Shown here one piece after another: positions 26,238 through 34,083 of a DNA stretch of 64,000 nt. Each line of letters begins with the position of its first letter. Within the stretch, counting starts at the first letter, position 1. Below the pieces are notes generated by a model. The model ran no database searches. It saw only the letters and a program-made list of their open reading frames with translations, and was not told the origin of the DNA. Both the position numbers and the translations under genes were made by a program. Origin of the DNA: Fimbriimonas sp. (GTDB taxonomy: Bacteria; Armatimonadota; Fimbriimonadia; Fimbriimonadales; Fimbriimonadaceae); NCBI GenBank assembly GCA_031292555.1, contig JARLGV010000017.1, positions 21,093-85,092 of the forward strand, in the 5' to 3' direction.

Positions 26238-26756
26238 ATGAGGAGAACACTTACGGCGGCGGCTATAATCGCCACTCTCGGCGTCTGCGGCGTTGCGAAC
26301 GCTCAAACGAACAACCTGGATACAAGCCCGAATAACATAACGATTCGAGGCGGCGTTGCGCTCCCGGCGGACACTTCGCTGAACAACGTGTCCAACTCGT
26401 TCATCGACCTCGGCATCGATTACCAATTCGGTAACTCGCTGTTCAAGGGCGGCGAAACTTATCTGTCGGTTGACGCGTTTTTTAACGATCTCAAGAACGT
26501 CATCGCTTGGCCGGCTGCCATCAATCAGCGATTCTATATGGGTCAGAACGCACAGGGCCACCGGAATTACTTCTTCCTTGGCATCGGCATGACCTGGGTT
26601 AACGTAACGACTTCGGGTAGCGGAGTCTCCGCTCGTGGTGGTCTTGGAACCGAACTCGGACCGAACATCATCGCCGAATTGACCGGCTACATCGCCGATC
26701 AGACGAAGGGCGTCCGCGCCAATGCGGTCACCTTCGACATCGGATATCGCTTCTAG
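26238..26756 (+). CDS. Small outer-membrane barrel-like protein
   Basis: 172 residues from the ATG at 26238, 7 nt after AGGAGG; the TTG at 26232 is too close to it. Signal peptide RRTLTAAAIIATLGVCGVANA. The mature part alternates polar and hydrophobic residues (NNITIRGGVALPADTSLNNV, FIDLGIDYQFGNSLFKGGETYLSVDAFF, FFLGIGMTWVNVTTSG, AVTFDIGYRF) and ends in Phe, as expected for an outer-membrane barrel of about eight strands. Strong promoter, strong ribosome site and a dedicated terminator suggest an abundant protein. Confidence 0.65.
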   Translation: MRRTLTAAAIIATLGVCGVANAQTNNLDTSPNNITIRGGVALPADTSLNNVSNSFIDLGIDYQFGNSLFKGGETYLSVDAFFNDLKNVIAWPAAINQRFYMGQNAQGHRNYFFLGIGMTWVNVTTSGSGVSARGGLGTELGPNIIAELTGYIADQTKGVRANAVTFDIGYRF

Positions 26757-26779
26757 TCGAAAGTTCCTTCGTGAACGGA

Positions 26780-26818
26780 AAAGGGTCCTCAGCCTTTGGG
26801 TTGGGGACCCTTTCTTTT
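26780..26818. terminator. Bidirectional intrinsic terminator
   Basis: AAAGGGTCC ... GGGACCCTTT stem with a ~16-nt loop, T-rich downstream on the plus strand (TTTCTTTTG) and TTTTCC on the minus strand. It separates the barrel gene (plus) from the end of the prcB operon (minus). Confidence 0.75.
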
Positions 26819-26841
26819 GCTTTCCTTCCTGAGCCGGACGC

Positions 26842-27603
26842 TTAGGCTGACAGGATGGAGTTGACGGCACGCTGCAACTCGTCGACTGGAAGTTCACGAT
26901 TGCCCGATTTGTCTAGCACCCGCGTCACCGGCAGCGTCTTGCTGAATCCGCCCGTTGCCGAATCGAGGTCGGCGGCAATGTCGAGCATCTGCAATCCGTC
27001 TAGCAGGACCTCCTCCAGAGGACGCGTTTCGAAGCGGCCCTTGATCCGCGACACGTACTCAAACACGCCTCGGATTCGCTCCGATCCAGAGCCCGCGCAT
27101 GCGTAGGAGCCGTTCTGGAATCGCGCTCCGGCGCCATCGAAGAAGTAGACGCCGAAGTCGTCTCGCTTCTTGTCGTAGGCGGCCACGATCGGCAAGAACA
27201 GGCCAATTCCCTGCATCGCCATCGGTGCGTTCCCGGCAAGGGCACGGGAGATCTCCGTCAATTTGCCCTCAAGGGACATCTCCTGGAGCACCGTGCGGCG
27301 GTAATACTTGAACGAGTGCTTGAGGAAGCGGCATACCTCGACCGAACGAGCGAACGCGCCAGAAATCGCCACGACCGTCGAATCGTCGAGCGCCATGATC
27401 TTCTCTGCCTGATCGTACATGATCAGGTTTCCGGCGGTAGCTCTGCGGTCAGCCAACGTAAGCACGCCCTCGTCGTATCGGAGACACAGCACGGTGGTGC
27501 CGTGCGTCTCGAATGCGGGGTCGGCACTTATGGCCCCAAGGCCTTCGAACATCTTCCCAAAACCCGTAAGCTCGGCAAAGTCGCGCGCGCCTTCGAGGAT
27601 CAT
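26842..27603 (-). CDS. prcB: 20S proteasome beta subunit
   Basis: 253 residues. Proteolytic subunit of the bacterial 20S proteasome. The first 35 residues are a propeptide; self-cleavage at HG|TTV frees Thr36 as the catalytic Thr1. Counting from it, Asp17 (TLADRR) and Lys33 (AEK) fall exactly at the catalytic positions, and YACAGSGSERIRGVFEY is the G-x-G-S region near residue 130. It overlaps the stop of the pup-like gene by 4 bp, and dop lies before that. Unusually, no alpha subunit (prcA) follows; the operon ends in a terminator. PrcA, the ATPase ring and the ligase PafA are not in this window. Confidence 0.93.
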   Translation of the reverse strand: MILEGARDFAELTGFGKMFEGLGAISADPAFETHGTTVLCLRYDEGVLTLADRRATAGNLIMYDQAEKIMALDDSTVVAISGAFARSVEVCRFLKHSFKYYRRTVLQEMSLEGKLTEISRALAGNAPMAMQGIGLFLPIVAAYDKKRDDFGVYFFDGAGARFQNGSYACAGSGSERIRGVFEYVSRIKGRFETRPLEEVLLDGLQMLDIAADLDSATGGFSKTLPVTRVLDKSGNRELPVDELQRAVNSILSA

Positions 27604-27782
27604 TGTCCCGATCGCTGGCGATACTTCTTCGCCTGGTCCGGATCGACCTTCTTCATCCGCCTGAGCAGTTCGTTTCCGCCATCCGGCTTGCGGATATCGG
27701 GCACGCCCGGCCCTCCGTCTTCTCCCAGCTTTTTGCCCGGCTCCCTGGTCAAGGGACGCGTGAGCCTGTCTCCATCCGTCAT
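27600..27782 (-). CDS. Pup-like (UBact-type) protein modifier
   Basis: 60 residues. Acts as the protein tag of the pupylation system. The N-terminal half is disordered and charged (TDGDRLTRPLTREPGKKLGEDGG); the end RRMKKVDPDQAKKYRQRSGQ matches the UBact group of Gram-negative Pup homologues, which share the RMK-VDP-QA--YRQRSG core. The last residue is Gln, so it must be deamidated to Glu by Dop before ligation, in keeping with the dop gene upstream. Start and stop both overlap neighbours by 4 bp (dop before, prcB after), so all three are translationally coupled. Known Pup proteins end in Gly-Gly-Gln/Glu; here it is Ser-Gly-Gln. Confidence 0.93.
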   Translation of the reverse strand: MTDGDRLTRPLTREPGKKLGEDGGPGVPDIRKPDGGNELLRRMKKVDPDQAKKYRQRSGQ

Positions 27783-29254
27783 CGAATACCTCTCAGTTGT
27801 GTGATAAACGTTTCTACGTCATTTGCCTCCGCCAATTGCGGCGGATATTCGGCATCTGGGTCCAAGTCGATCTCAATCGGCGACTCGCCGACGTTGAAGG
27901 ACAGTGTGCGCCATGATGCCCCCTTAAGGAAGGGCTTGAACCGAGAAACCGCCAAACTTCGGGCAAAGGCGCGGGTGGGCTCGTTGACGCCTTCGAGATA
28001 TGCAAGCAGTTCAGCAGGCTCGGGATCGGGATCTACCTCACCCATCTCAACGAGCGCGGCATGGAGTCCCTCTTCTGGATCGACGTTGTGATACTCAAGA
28101 TCGTACGAGGGCAGGCGGGGATCGTCCCACTTCATCGCTTCCGACTCCACGAACTCGGCGAGGATCGTGCGCTTGGCCGCCCAGTCGACTTCGCGGCGGA
28201 ACTGCCCAAAGTCGGAATGTAGGCTGTCAAGAAGCCGACGTGAGCTGTCGATCACCCAGCGCATCTCGTCGTCAAGTTCTACAAAGCGCTCACAGGCAGA
28301 GAAATAGGATTCGAAGATCTCGCGCGCGGTTGTCCAGCTTCGTCCTTCCAACTCAACCCGGAATTCGTACGACTCGTCCCGACTGATCGCCTGAAATGCC
28401 CGCACAGGGTCCTTAACGCGCCAAATCGGGGATTGACCGGCCTCGCACAAAGCGATGGCCAACTTCATCAGGCCGACCTTTCGCGCCGTCGCGGTTGGGA
28501 TCATGTTCGCGTCTCCACAAATAACGTGCAGCCTCGTCCATTGCCGCGGTTCCGCGTGGGGTTCGTCACGCGTGTTGAAGATGGGACGGCGGTAGAGCGT
28601 CTCGGCGTTGGCGGGCTCGACCATGAAATCGGCGCGTTGACTGAGTTGGAAGCCGTTGAACCGCCCCTGGGGAGATCCGACACATCCGGCCCCTGCAAGT
28701 ACTTGACGAACCAGCATCATCGGCAGCAGGCCGGCGAACAGACGCTCGAAGCCAATGTCTCGGGGCACGAGATACCCCTCATGGGTTCCGTAGGATGCCC
28801 CATGAAAGTCGGTGTTGTTCTTGTAGATCCGGACCGCAGACTCGATTTTTGCCTCGAAGGCACGTGCCGCGCGGAGGACCGCTATCTGGCCGGCACAGTC
28901 GTGGTTCGCCAGTTCGAAAATCGACCAGCACTCGGGCGTCGCATACTCGGGGTGACCGTGATCGTTGTAGAATCGCGCACCGTTCGGGAGGACGCGGTCA
29001 GAACGAATCTCCAGGGCATCCTGATAGACGCGACCAGCGTCGAACTTGGCGTCCTCGGGGTCCTGGGCAAGGTGGTCAAGCCGAAATCCTCTTAGGTCGG
29101 CGCGAGGAGACTCGGATCGGTAATCCCAACCTAAATGGCACTCGTCCGGATAACTCCGGACGAGTGCCATCGCATCGTCTACCTGTTCCTTCGCTCCGTG
29201 TCCTTCCACCATGAGACCGTATTCGGTCTCAATTCCGGCAAGGATCCTTCGCAC
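27779..29254 (-). CDS. dop: Pup deamidase/depupylase Dop
   Basis: 491 residues from a GTG at 29254. Glutamine-synthetase-like enzyme that deamidates the C-terminal Gln of Pup and removes Pup from targets. Motifs: GIETEYGLM at the N-terminus, KNNTDFHGASYGTHEGYLV, QLSQRADF and NTRDEPHAEPRQWTRLHVICGDANM. It is Dop rather than the ligase PafA because it carries the Dop loop (GWDYRSESPRADLRGFRLDH) and the Dop-type NGARFYNDHGHPEYATPE instead of PafA's LDVGSHPEYATAE. It is the first of three overlapping genes with the Pup-like tag and prcB; the upstream lipoprotein gene ends on its start codon. Confidence 0.93.
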   Translation of the reverse strand: MRRILAGIETEYGLMVEGHGAKEQVDDAMALVRSYPDECHLGWDYRSESPRADLRGFRLDHLAQDPEDAKFDAGRVYQDALEIRSDRVLPNGARFYNDHGHPEYATPECWSIFELANHDCAGQIAVLRAARAFEAKIESAVRIYKNNTDFHGASYGTHEGYLVPRDIGFERLFAGLLPMMLVRQVLAGAGCVGSPQGRFNGFQLSQRADFMVEPANAETLYRRPIFNTRDEPHAEPRQWTRLHVICGDANMIPTATARKVGLMKLAIALCEAGQSPIWRVKDPVRAFQAISRDESYEFRVELEGRSWTTAREIFESYFSACERFVELDDEMRWVIDSSRRLLDSLHSDFGQFRREVDWAAKRTILAEFVESEAMKWDDPRLPSYDLEYHNVDPEEGLHAALVEMGEVDPDPEPAELLAYLEGVNEPTRAFARSLAVSRFKPFLKGASWRTLSFNVGESPIEIDLDPDAEYPPQLAEANDVETFITQLRGIR

Positions 29255-30654
29255 TAGATTCGGAAGACGTAGAACGAACCAGTGCTACCCTTCGCCATCG
29301 ACGCCGGAGGCTGAGGATAGGCGGTCGCTGCTGGGACGCTCGTAACTGTGTAGGTGCCGCTTCGAACCAAGTCGGGAGCTGCCGTCGTGCCGCCGCCTGC
29401 CGAGTACATCGCTCCGATAGTGCCGCTGACGCCGTTTGCGTTACCGCTTCCGTCGACCGTCGTACCGGAGACCAAGTTGATCGCAGGATAGAGTGTGAAG
29501 GTCAGAGCGTCCAGATCGGCAAAGCCGAAGTAGATCGTCTGAATGTTGTTGTTGGCATCCTGAGTGAAGGCCACCATCTCCTGCATATTGTCGTCGTTGC
29601 TGCTCGGGAACGTAACCACGTTCAGCTTGGAGGACGACAGGTTCTTCATGACCGTGCTGTGCTCGCGCCAGATGCCTTGACCGGCAACGATCTTCATCTG
29701 CTGAGTGATATCCGTCGGATTCACTGCGAGAAGCGAATAGGTGCCAGCGTGAGGAAGCGTGCCGCCAGGGCCGGCCAGCGTTCCGGCGCCGCCGAGGTTG
29801 CCGTTCACCTGAAGCGAAGGGTTCAGGGTCAGCGCTGCGATGTTTGAGCCGCTGGTATGGCCGTTCGTGACCGCATAGACGTCGCCGCTGAAGAAGATCC
29901 GGTCGGCTTGTCCCACGAAGCCGGCTGCCGTTCCGATGACCGCCTTGTCGCTGGCCGACATGCCGTTCAGGTTGAACGAAACGTAGTCGCTCAGGAATCC
30001 CTTAATCGGGCTGGCCGCCGTAGCGCCGTTCGAGAGTTGGAACTGCGACTCGTTGTAGTTGATCGCAGGGCCGGACGGATTGGTCGCGTCGATCGTGAAC
30101 ATCGAGTCATCGATATAGATCGGCAAACTGGTCACGCGGCCAGGAAAGACTCGCATGCTTGCTGGGTAGATCTTCGGAAAAGGTCCACCCTCAGCTGCAC
30201 TCGAAGGAGTTGTGAACGTGATATTGGAGCCCGGAATGCTCGTCTCCTCCAGGAAGTCGTAGAAGTTCATGTTGAACGACGTGAACTGCCGCGACGGCAC
30301 TCCCGGCGCTTGAGTCGCAAAATCGACATCCAAGTGCACGATGTTGTTCTGGAAGCCGGTAAGCGGACAGTCGGTAATAGGCGCCAGCACGTTAGTGACT
30401 TGACCAAAGTTATCCGCAAAAACGAGAGTCTTGACTTCCGCGATCAGGTCGCCGGCAGCCCGTCCTTGCCCGGTGAGATACGCGACTTCAATTGCTCCCG
30501 GGGGCTCTGTCGACTTGCTCGTGAGCACCACGCCGATGCCCTTGTTCGTCGTGCCACCACCAGGGTTACCTGGAGCAGCTTTCGTACCGCCTGTACCACC
30601 ACAGCCCACCAACGCAACGGCAGCGGCAACTAAAATAAAGGCCCATTTCCTCAA
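29254..30654 (-). CDS. Lipoprotein of unknown function at the head of the dop operon
   Basis: 466 residues. Lipoprotein signal MRKWAFILVAAAVALVGCGG with the lipobox LVGC, then a Gly/Thr-rich linker (TGGTKAAPGNPGGGTTN). The rest is beta-rich and repetitive in feel (GNANGVSGTIGAMYSAGGG, SGTYTVTSVPAATAYPQPPASM, LNPSLQVNGNLGGAGTLAGPGG), like secreted Armatimonadota proteins with no assigned family. Its TAG and the GTG of dop share one base (TAGTG), so dop translation may depend on it. There is no evident functional link with the proteasome. A TATAAT on the minus strand at about 30716-30721 may be its promoter. Confidence 0.65.
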   Translation of the reverse strand: MRKWAFILVAAAVALVGCGGTGGTKAAPGNPGGGTTNKGIGVVLTSKSTEPPGAIEVAYLTGQGRAAGDLIAEVKTLVFADNFGQVTNVLAPITDCPLTGFQNNIVHLDVDFATQAPGVPSRQFTSFNMNFYDFLEETSIPGSNITFTTPSSAAEGGPFPKIYPASMRVFPGRVTSLPIYIDDSMFTIDATNPSGPAINYNESQFQLSNGATAASPIKGFLSDYVSFNLNGMSASDKAVIGTAAGFVGQADRIFFSGDVYAVTNGHTSGSNIAALTLNPSLQVNGNLGGAGTLAGPGGTLPHAGTYSLLAVNPTDITQQMKIVAGQGIWREHSTVMKNLSSSKLNVVTFPSSNDDNMQEMVAFTQDANNNIQTIYFGFADLDALTFTLYPAINLVSGTTVDGSGNANGVSGTIGAMYSAGGGTTAAPDLVRSGTYTVTSVPAATAYPQPPASMAKGSTGSFYVFRI

Positions 30655-30938
30655 AATCGATTCACCTCGTGGACATGCCAGACGTACCTAGCCAAGCTTG
30701 CTGTCCAACAGTATAGCAATTATAGCCAACCTTGTGTGGGACGCACTCAACTTGGCAAAAAGGTCTGTTCTTTGCTTCCCTCGTGCACTTTTTGTGGCAG
30801 ATCCCGCAGAGAATATCCTCGTGCGGGAACGAGGTGGCCCTATTGCGTTACTCTGGCGTTGGCATTGGCTGTCGAACGTCCGCGCAGAGGGCAAATTCCG
30901 TTAGCCACTCGAGACATGGGTACAATCCGCGCTACATC

Positions 30939-31478
30939 ATGAAAAGGGACGATCTGCTCGACCTGAATGATGTGCTGCAACACCCGGGCCGCGAGTTGGC
31001 GGTGGATATCTCCACCGAACTGCCCGAGGAAGCGGACGTCGAACTGCTTAAGCCGCTTGAGGGTTATCTCGAAGCGGTCAGTACTGGCAATATCCTGTTG
31101 TTGACCGGCTCGTTTTCGACGCGGATTACCCTCGAATGCGCGCGTTGCAGCGCACCTTTGGAGGTCGATCTCGACTTCGAGGTCGATGAGCAGTTCCCCG
31201 TCGAAGGAACGCCAAGTTCTCTGAACCCACAGGACTACGCCCGTGTCGTGCCCGATGAGCCCTTCACGCTGTTCGACGGCAACTCGTTGATCGTCGAGCA
31301 GTTACTCAGACAGGCCCTTCTTCTCTCCTTGCCGATGCAGAGTCTATGCGAGTTCGGATGGGAAGGGGATTGCCCGATTGCGGCAGCGAGAGCCGTCCAA
31401 CCTCTTTCCACCGATGCAGTTCGACCCGAATTCGGCAACCTCTCGCGATTACTGCGTCCAGAGGAATCGGACAGTTGA
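30939..31478 (+). CDS. YceD / DUF177 family protein
   Basis: 179 residues from the ATG at 30939, just after a TACAAT box at 30921-30926 (so a very short leader); the open frame back to 30732 lies upstream of that promoter. YceD-family core: ITLECARCSAPLEVDLDFEVDEQFPVEG (conserved CxxC-x-P), DGNSLIVEQLLRQALLLSLPMQSLC. In most bacteria yceD precedes rpmF and plsX and is linked to 23S rRNA/ribosome assembly. Here plsX follows at once with a 4-bp overlap and rpmF is missing. Confidence 0.85.
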   Translation: MKRDDLLDLNDVLQHPGRELAVDISTELPEEADVELLKPLEGYLEAVSTGNILLLTGSFSTRITLECARCSAPLEVDLDFEVDEQFPVEGTPSSLNPQDYARVVPDEPFTLFDGNSLIVEQLLRQALLLSLPMQSLCEFGWEGDCPIAAARAVQPLSTDAVRPEFGNLSRLLRPEESDS

Positions 31479-32473
31479 CGATCGCCCTGGATGTGATGGG
31501 CGGAGACCACGCGCCCCAAGCGATCGTTGTCGGCGCGTTGGAGGCGGCTCCGCTACTAAAATCCCGCCTTCTCCTCGTCGGCGACGAAGCGAAATTCAAG
31601 CAGTTCCTTCCCAATCACCTTCCCCCAAATGTTGAGTTGCGCCATGCGTCCCAGAGCGTGGATATGGAGGAAAAGCCGCTGCATGCCTATCGCATGAAGA
31701 AGGATTCGAGCTTGATGGTCGCCGCACGCTTGGTCAAGGACGGCGAGGCGGAAGCCCTTGTATCCGCGGGAAATACCGGCGCCGCATCCGCAACCTCACT
31801 CCTTCAATGGCGTCAGATACACGGGATCCATCGTCCGGCGATTGCCAGTCAGTTCCCGAGCAAGCACGGAGGATTTGTCCTTTTGGATGCTGGCGCGAGC
31901 CCAGACGTCGACCCCGAACACTTGGTGGAGTTCGCAATCATGGGTCGCTCGTATGTCCAGAAGCTAATGGGTCGCGATAATCCACAAGTCCACCTCTTGA
32001 ATATCGGCGAGGAGGATGGCAAGGGGAACGCATTCGCCAAGCAAGCCCACCAACTCTTGCGGCGACATGCATGGTTTGCCGGCAACATCGAAGGTAAAGA
32101 CATGTTTGCCAAGCAAGTTGATGTGATCGTGTGCGATGCATTCGTCGGCAACATCGTTCTCAAGACATGCGAAGGCGTTGCCGAATTCATCGTAGATACG
32201 ATCCGGAGTCAAGTGCCCACCCATCCGGCCTCACGGTTGCTCTACTGGCCGGTCCGGAAGGTCACGCGCCCCCTTAGAAAGCAGATGGATTACGCGGAAA
32301 TCGGCGGTTCGCCCCTCTTGGGACTCAACGGACTCTGCATGATCTGCCACGGGCGAAGCAACCCAAAGGCGATCCGAAATGCGTTGCTCACAACCGAAAA
32401 AGCACTCGAACGCGAGTTGGTGGAAACCATCCGGAAATCTGTTTTCAGCGAGTTAGGACCTGTAAATGAGTAG
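31475..32473 (+). CDS. plsX: Phosphate acyltransferase PlsX
   Basis: 332 residues from a TTG at 31475, whose TTGA overlaps the yceD stop. The longer frame from 31346 only reads yceD in another frame. Makes acyl-phosphate from acyl-ACP for phospholipid synthesis. It starts TIALDVMGGDHAPQAIVVGAL (family N-terminus), then LVSAGNTGAASATSLL, GGFVLLDAGASPDVDPEHLVEFAIMG, VHLLNIGEEDGKGN, FAGNIEGKDMF and VIVCDAFVGNIVLKTCEG. Cytosolic, peripheral. Next in line is fabH (8-bp overlap), the usual plsX-fabH order. Confidence 0.94.
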   Translation: MTIALDVMGGDHAPQAIVVGALEAAPLLKSRLLLVGDEAKFKQFLPNHLPPNVELRHASQSVDMEEKPLHAYRMKKDSSLMVAARLVKDGEAEALVSAGNTGAASATSLLQWRQIHGIHRPAIASQFPSKHGGFVLLDAGASPDVDPEHLVEFAIMGRSYVQKLMGRDNPQVHLLNIGEEDGKGNAFAKQAHQLLRRHAWFAGNIEGKDMFAKQVDVIVCDAFVGNIVLKTCEGVAEFIVDTIRSQVPTHPASRLLYWPVRKVTRPLRKQMDYAEIGGSPLLGLNGLCMICHGRSNPKAIRNALLTTEKALERELVETIRKSVFSELGPVNE

Positions 32474-33455
32474 AAAAGCGGTGATTCAATCCATTGGCCA
32501 TGCCTTGCCCAGCAAACTGCTGACCAATACCGACCTCGAGAAGATTGTCGCCACGTCCGACGACTGGATCGTCCAGCGCACCGGCATCAAGGAGCGGCGC
32601 ATCTGCGACGGTCCGAACGAAGGCACCGGTTGGCTGGCTGTTGGCGCGGCCACCGAAGCGATGGAAAGGTCGGGGATGGACCCTAACGACCTTGGCCTCG
32701 TGCTGTGCGGAACGGTGTCCGGGGACTATATTTGGCCCTCCACCGCGTGCATGGTGCAGGACAAGATCGGAGCGCACAATGCGGGTGCGTTCGATGTCAG
32801 CGCAGCGTGCGCCGGCTTTATCTACGCTCTGTCGAACGCGGCGGCGATGATCGAATCCGGGCAGGTCGATTCCGCGCTCGTGATCGGTGTAGATTCCTTG
32901 ACTAAGCAGGTCGATTGGACCGATCGGTCCACCTGCATTCTCTTCGGCGACGGAGCGGGAGCGGTCGTTGTCAAGGCCGAGGAGAATACGGATCGAGGTC
33001 TGCTTGGCACCGTGCTGAAATCGGATGGCAGCGGCGGCAAGTTCATCTGCATCGACGTCGGCGGTTCGCGATACCCCTGGGGCAGCCCCCAAGCTGAAGG
33101 CAAGAAGGCGCACATCACGATGATGGGTTCCGAAGTGTATCGGTTCGCGATCCAAGCGATGGGTGACGCGTGCTGCAAGGTGCTCGAGAAGGTCGGCATG
33201 AGTTCAGACGATATCGATCTTTTCGTTCCTCATCAAGCCAATCTGAGGATTATCGAGGCGGCCGCAAAAAGGCTGAGCCTCCCCCACGACAAGGTCTTCC
33301 TGAACGTCCACAAGTATGGCAACACGAGTGGAGGATCGATTCCGCTTGGCCTCTACGAGGCCGAGGCCGAGGGCCGCCTCAAGAAGGGGATGACCGTTAT
33401 GACCGTGGGGTTCGGCGCCGGCTTGGTTTGGGGCGCCAACATCATCCGTTGGTAG
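32466..33455 (+). CDS. fabH: 3-oxoacyl-ACP synthase III
   Basis: 329 residues. Condenses acetyl-CoA (or a branched starter) with malonyl-ACP to begin fatty-acid synthesis. The thiolase-fold triad is visible: Cys in AFDVSAACAGFIYAL, His in FVPHQANLRIIEAA, and Asn in VHKYGNTSGGSIPLGLYEA. N-terminus AVIQSIGHALPSKLLTNTDLEKIV and DDWIVQRTGIKERRI are typical. Operon yceD-plsX-fabH. Confidence 0.95.
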   Translation: MSRKAVIQSIGHALPSKLLTNTDLEKIVATSDDWIVQRTGIKERRICDGPNEGTGWLAVGAATEAMERSGMDPNDLGLVLCGTVSGDYIWPSTACMVQDKIGAHNAGAFDVSAACAGFIYALSNAAAMIESGQVDSALVIGVDSLTKQVDWTDRSTCILFGDGAGAVVVKAEENTDRGLLGTVLKSDGSGGKFICIDVGGSRYPWGSPQAEGKKAHITMMGSEVYRFAIQAMGDACCKVLEKVGMSSDDIDLFVPHQANLRIIEAAAKRLSLPHDKVFLNVHKYGNTSGGSIPLGLYEAEAEGRLKKGMTVMTVGFGAGLVWGANIIRW

Positions 33456-33468
33456 GCCGATCGTAAGT

Positions 33469-33499
33469 AAAAAGGGCCTGCGGCGGATTGCCGCAGGCC
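33469..33499 (-). terminator. Intrinsic terminator of the two small genes
   Basis: Perfect 10-bp stem GGCCTGCGGC (33475-33484) / GCCGCAGGCC (33490-33499) with a 5-nt loop. The T-run (TTTTT after one C) is on the minus strand, so it ends the 33521-33924 transcript; toward fabH on the plus strand there is no T-run. Confidence 0.75.
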
Positions 33500-33520
33500 A
33501 GCCAAATCGTAGATCGTCTC

Positions 33521-33721
33521 TTAGACGAGGCTGAATGGGAAGGTGGTGCGAAGTTCGTCGATTGCCAGTTCCACGAGTGCTCTGGAGGCGGCTTCGTTAC
33601 CTTCCAGTCGTCGTTCCTGCAACCATCGGAGGGACTCTCGATCGCCGATCTTGGCTTGATCGAGAGCCCATTGAATCGCTCCTTCCGATATGTTTATTTC
33701 CATTAATTGTGTTTCTCTCAT
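33521..33721 (-). CDS. Small protein of unknown function (second of a pair)
   Basis: 66 residues, start ATG at 33721 inside the stop of the upstream gene (ATGA overlap); a later Met (33703) is also possible. Acidic, helical: INISEGAIQWALDQAKIGDRESLRWLQERRLEGNEAASRALVELAIDELRTTFPF. No hydrophobic segment or known motif. It is followed by a strong terminator. The surrounding DNA is more AT-rich than the neighbours, which suggests acquisition. No function can be given. Confidence 0.5.
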   Translation of the reverse strand: MRETQLMEINISEGAIQWALDQAKIGDRESLRWLQERRLEGNEAASRALVELAIDELRTTFPFSLV

Positions 33722-33924
33722 ATTAGGCTAACCCTTTTGTCCAGTGAGACAGTTGTGTCTCGATCGTGGTCGTTGCCGACAAGGTCAGTCAGATGAACTC
33801 GGGCTACTTCCGGCCGCCGCTCGACAGTGCGCAGGCAGGCACAGAGCTCACCCGTTGCGTCGACAGTCCAATAAACGCCGACGTCGTTAAAGCTCCGATT
33901 TGTTTCGTAATCCATTGTTCTCAT
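33718..33924 (-). CDS. Small protein of unknown function (first of a pair)
   Basis: 68 residues (MRTMDYETNRSFNDVGVYWTVDATGELCACLRTVERRPEVARVHLTDLVGNDHDRDTTVSLDKRVSLI; quoted in parts: VGVYWTVDATGELCACL and ARVHLTDLVGNDHDRD). Looks like a short beta-rich domain. Its stop overlaps the next start, so the pair is a real two-gene unit rather than chance frames. A second in-frame ATG lies three codons later. No known family. Confidence 0.45.
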   Translation of the reverse strand: MRTMDYETNRSFNDVGVYWTVDATGELCACLRTVERRPEVARVHLTDLVGNDHDRDTTVSLDKRVSLI

Positions 33925-34022
33925 CTTTCGCGTCCCTTCAGTTAATCATTAGGTCTATCGTTCCAGAGAGCCGGCGGGTTCCATTGTTAGAAAAATTTAT
34001 CGAATCTCTCGATAATTCTCCC

Positions 34023-34061
34023 AAAACAAAAGCCGGCTGCGAAAAAACTCCGCAACCGGCT
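34023..34061 (-). terminator. Intrinsic terminator of the malate dehydrogenase gene
   Basis: On the minus strand AGCCGGTTGCG (34061-34051), loop, CGCAGCCGGCT (34041-34031), then TTTTGTTTT: an 11-bp stem with one G-T pair. A weaker hairpin TTATCGA-N5-TCGATAA follows at 33997-34015, ending in ATTTTTC. Confidence 0.8.
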
Positions 34062-34083
34062 GTTTCAGATTAGAATTCTTTAA

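Noticed and set aside
28433..29095. 220-residue plus-strand frame
   Set aside because: Antisense to dop.
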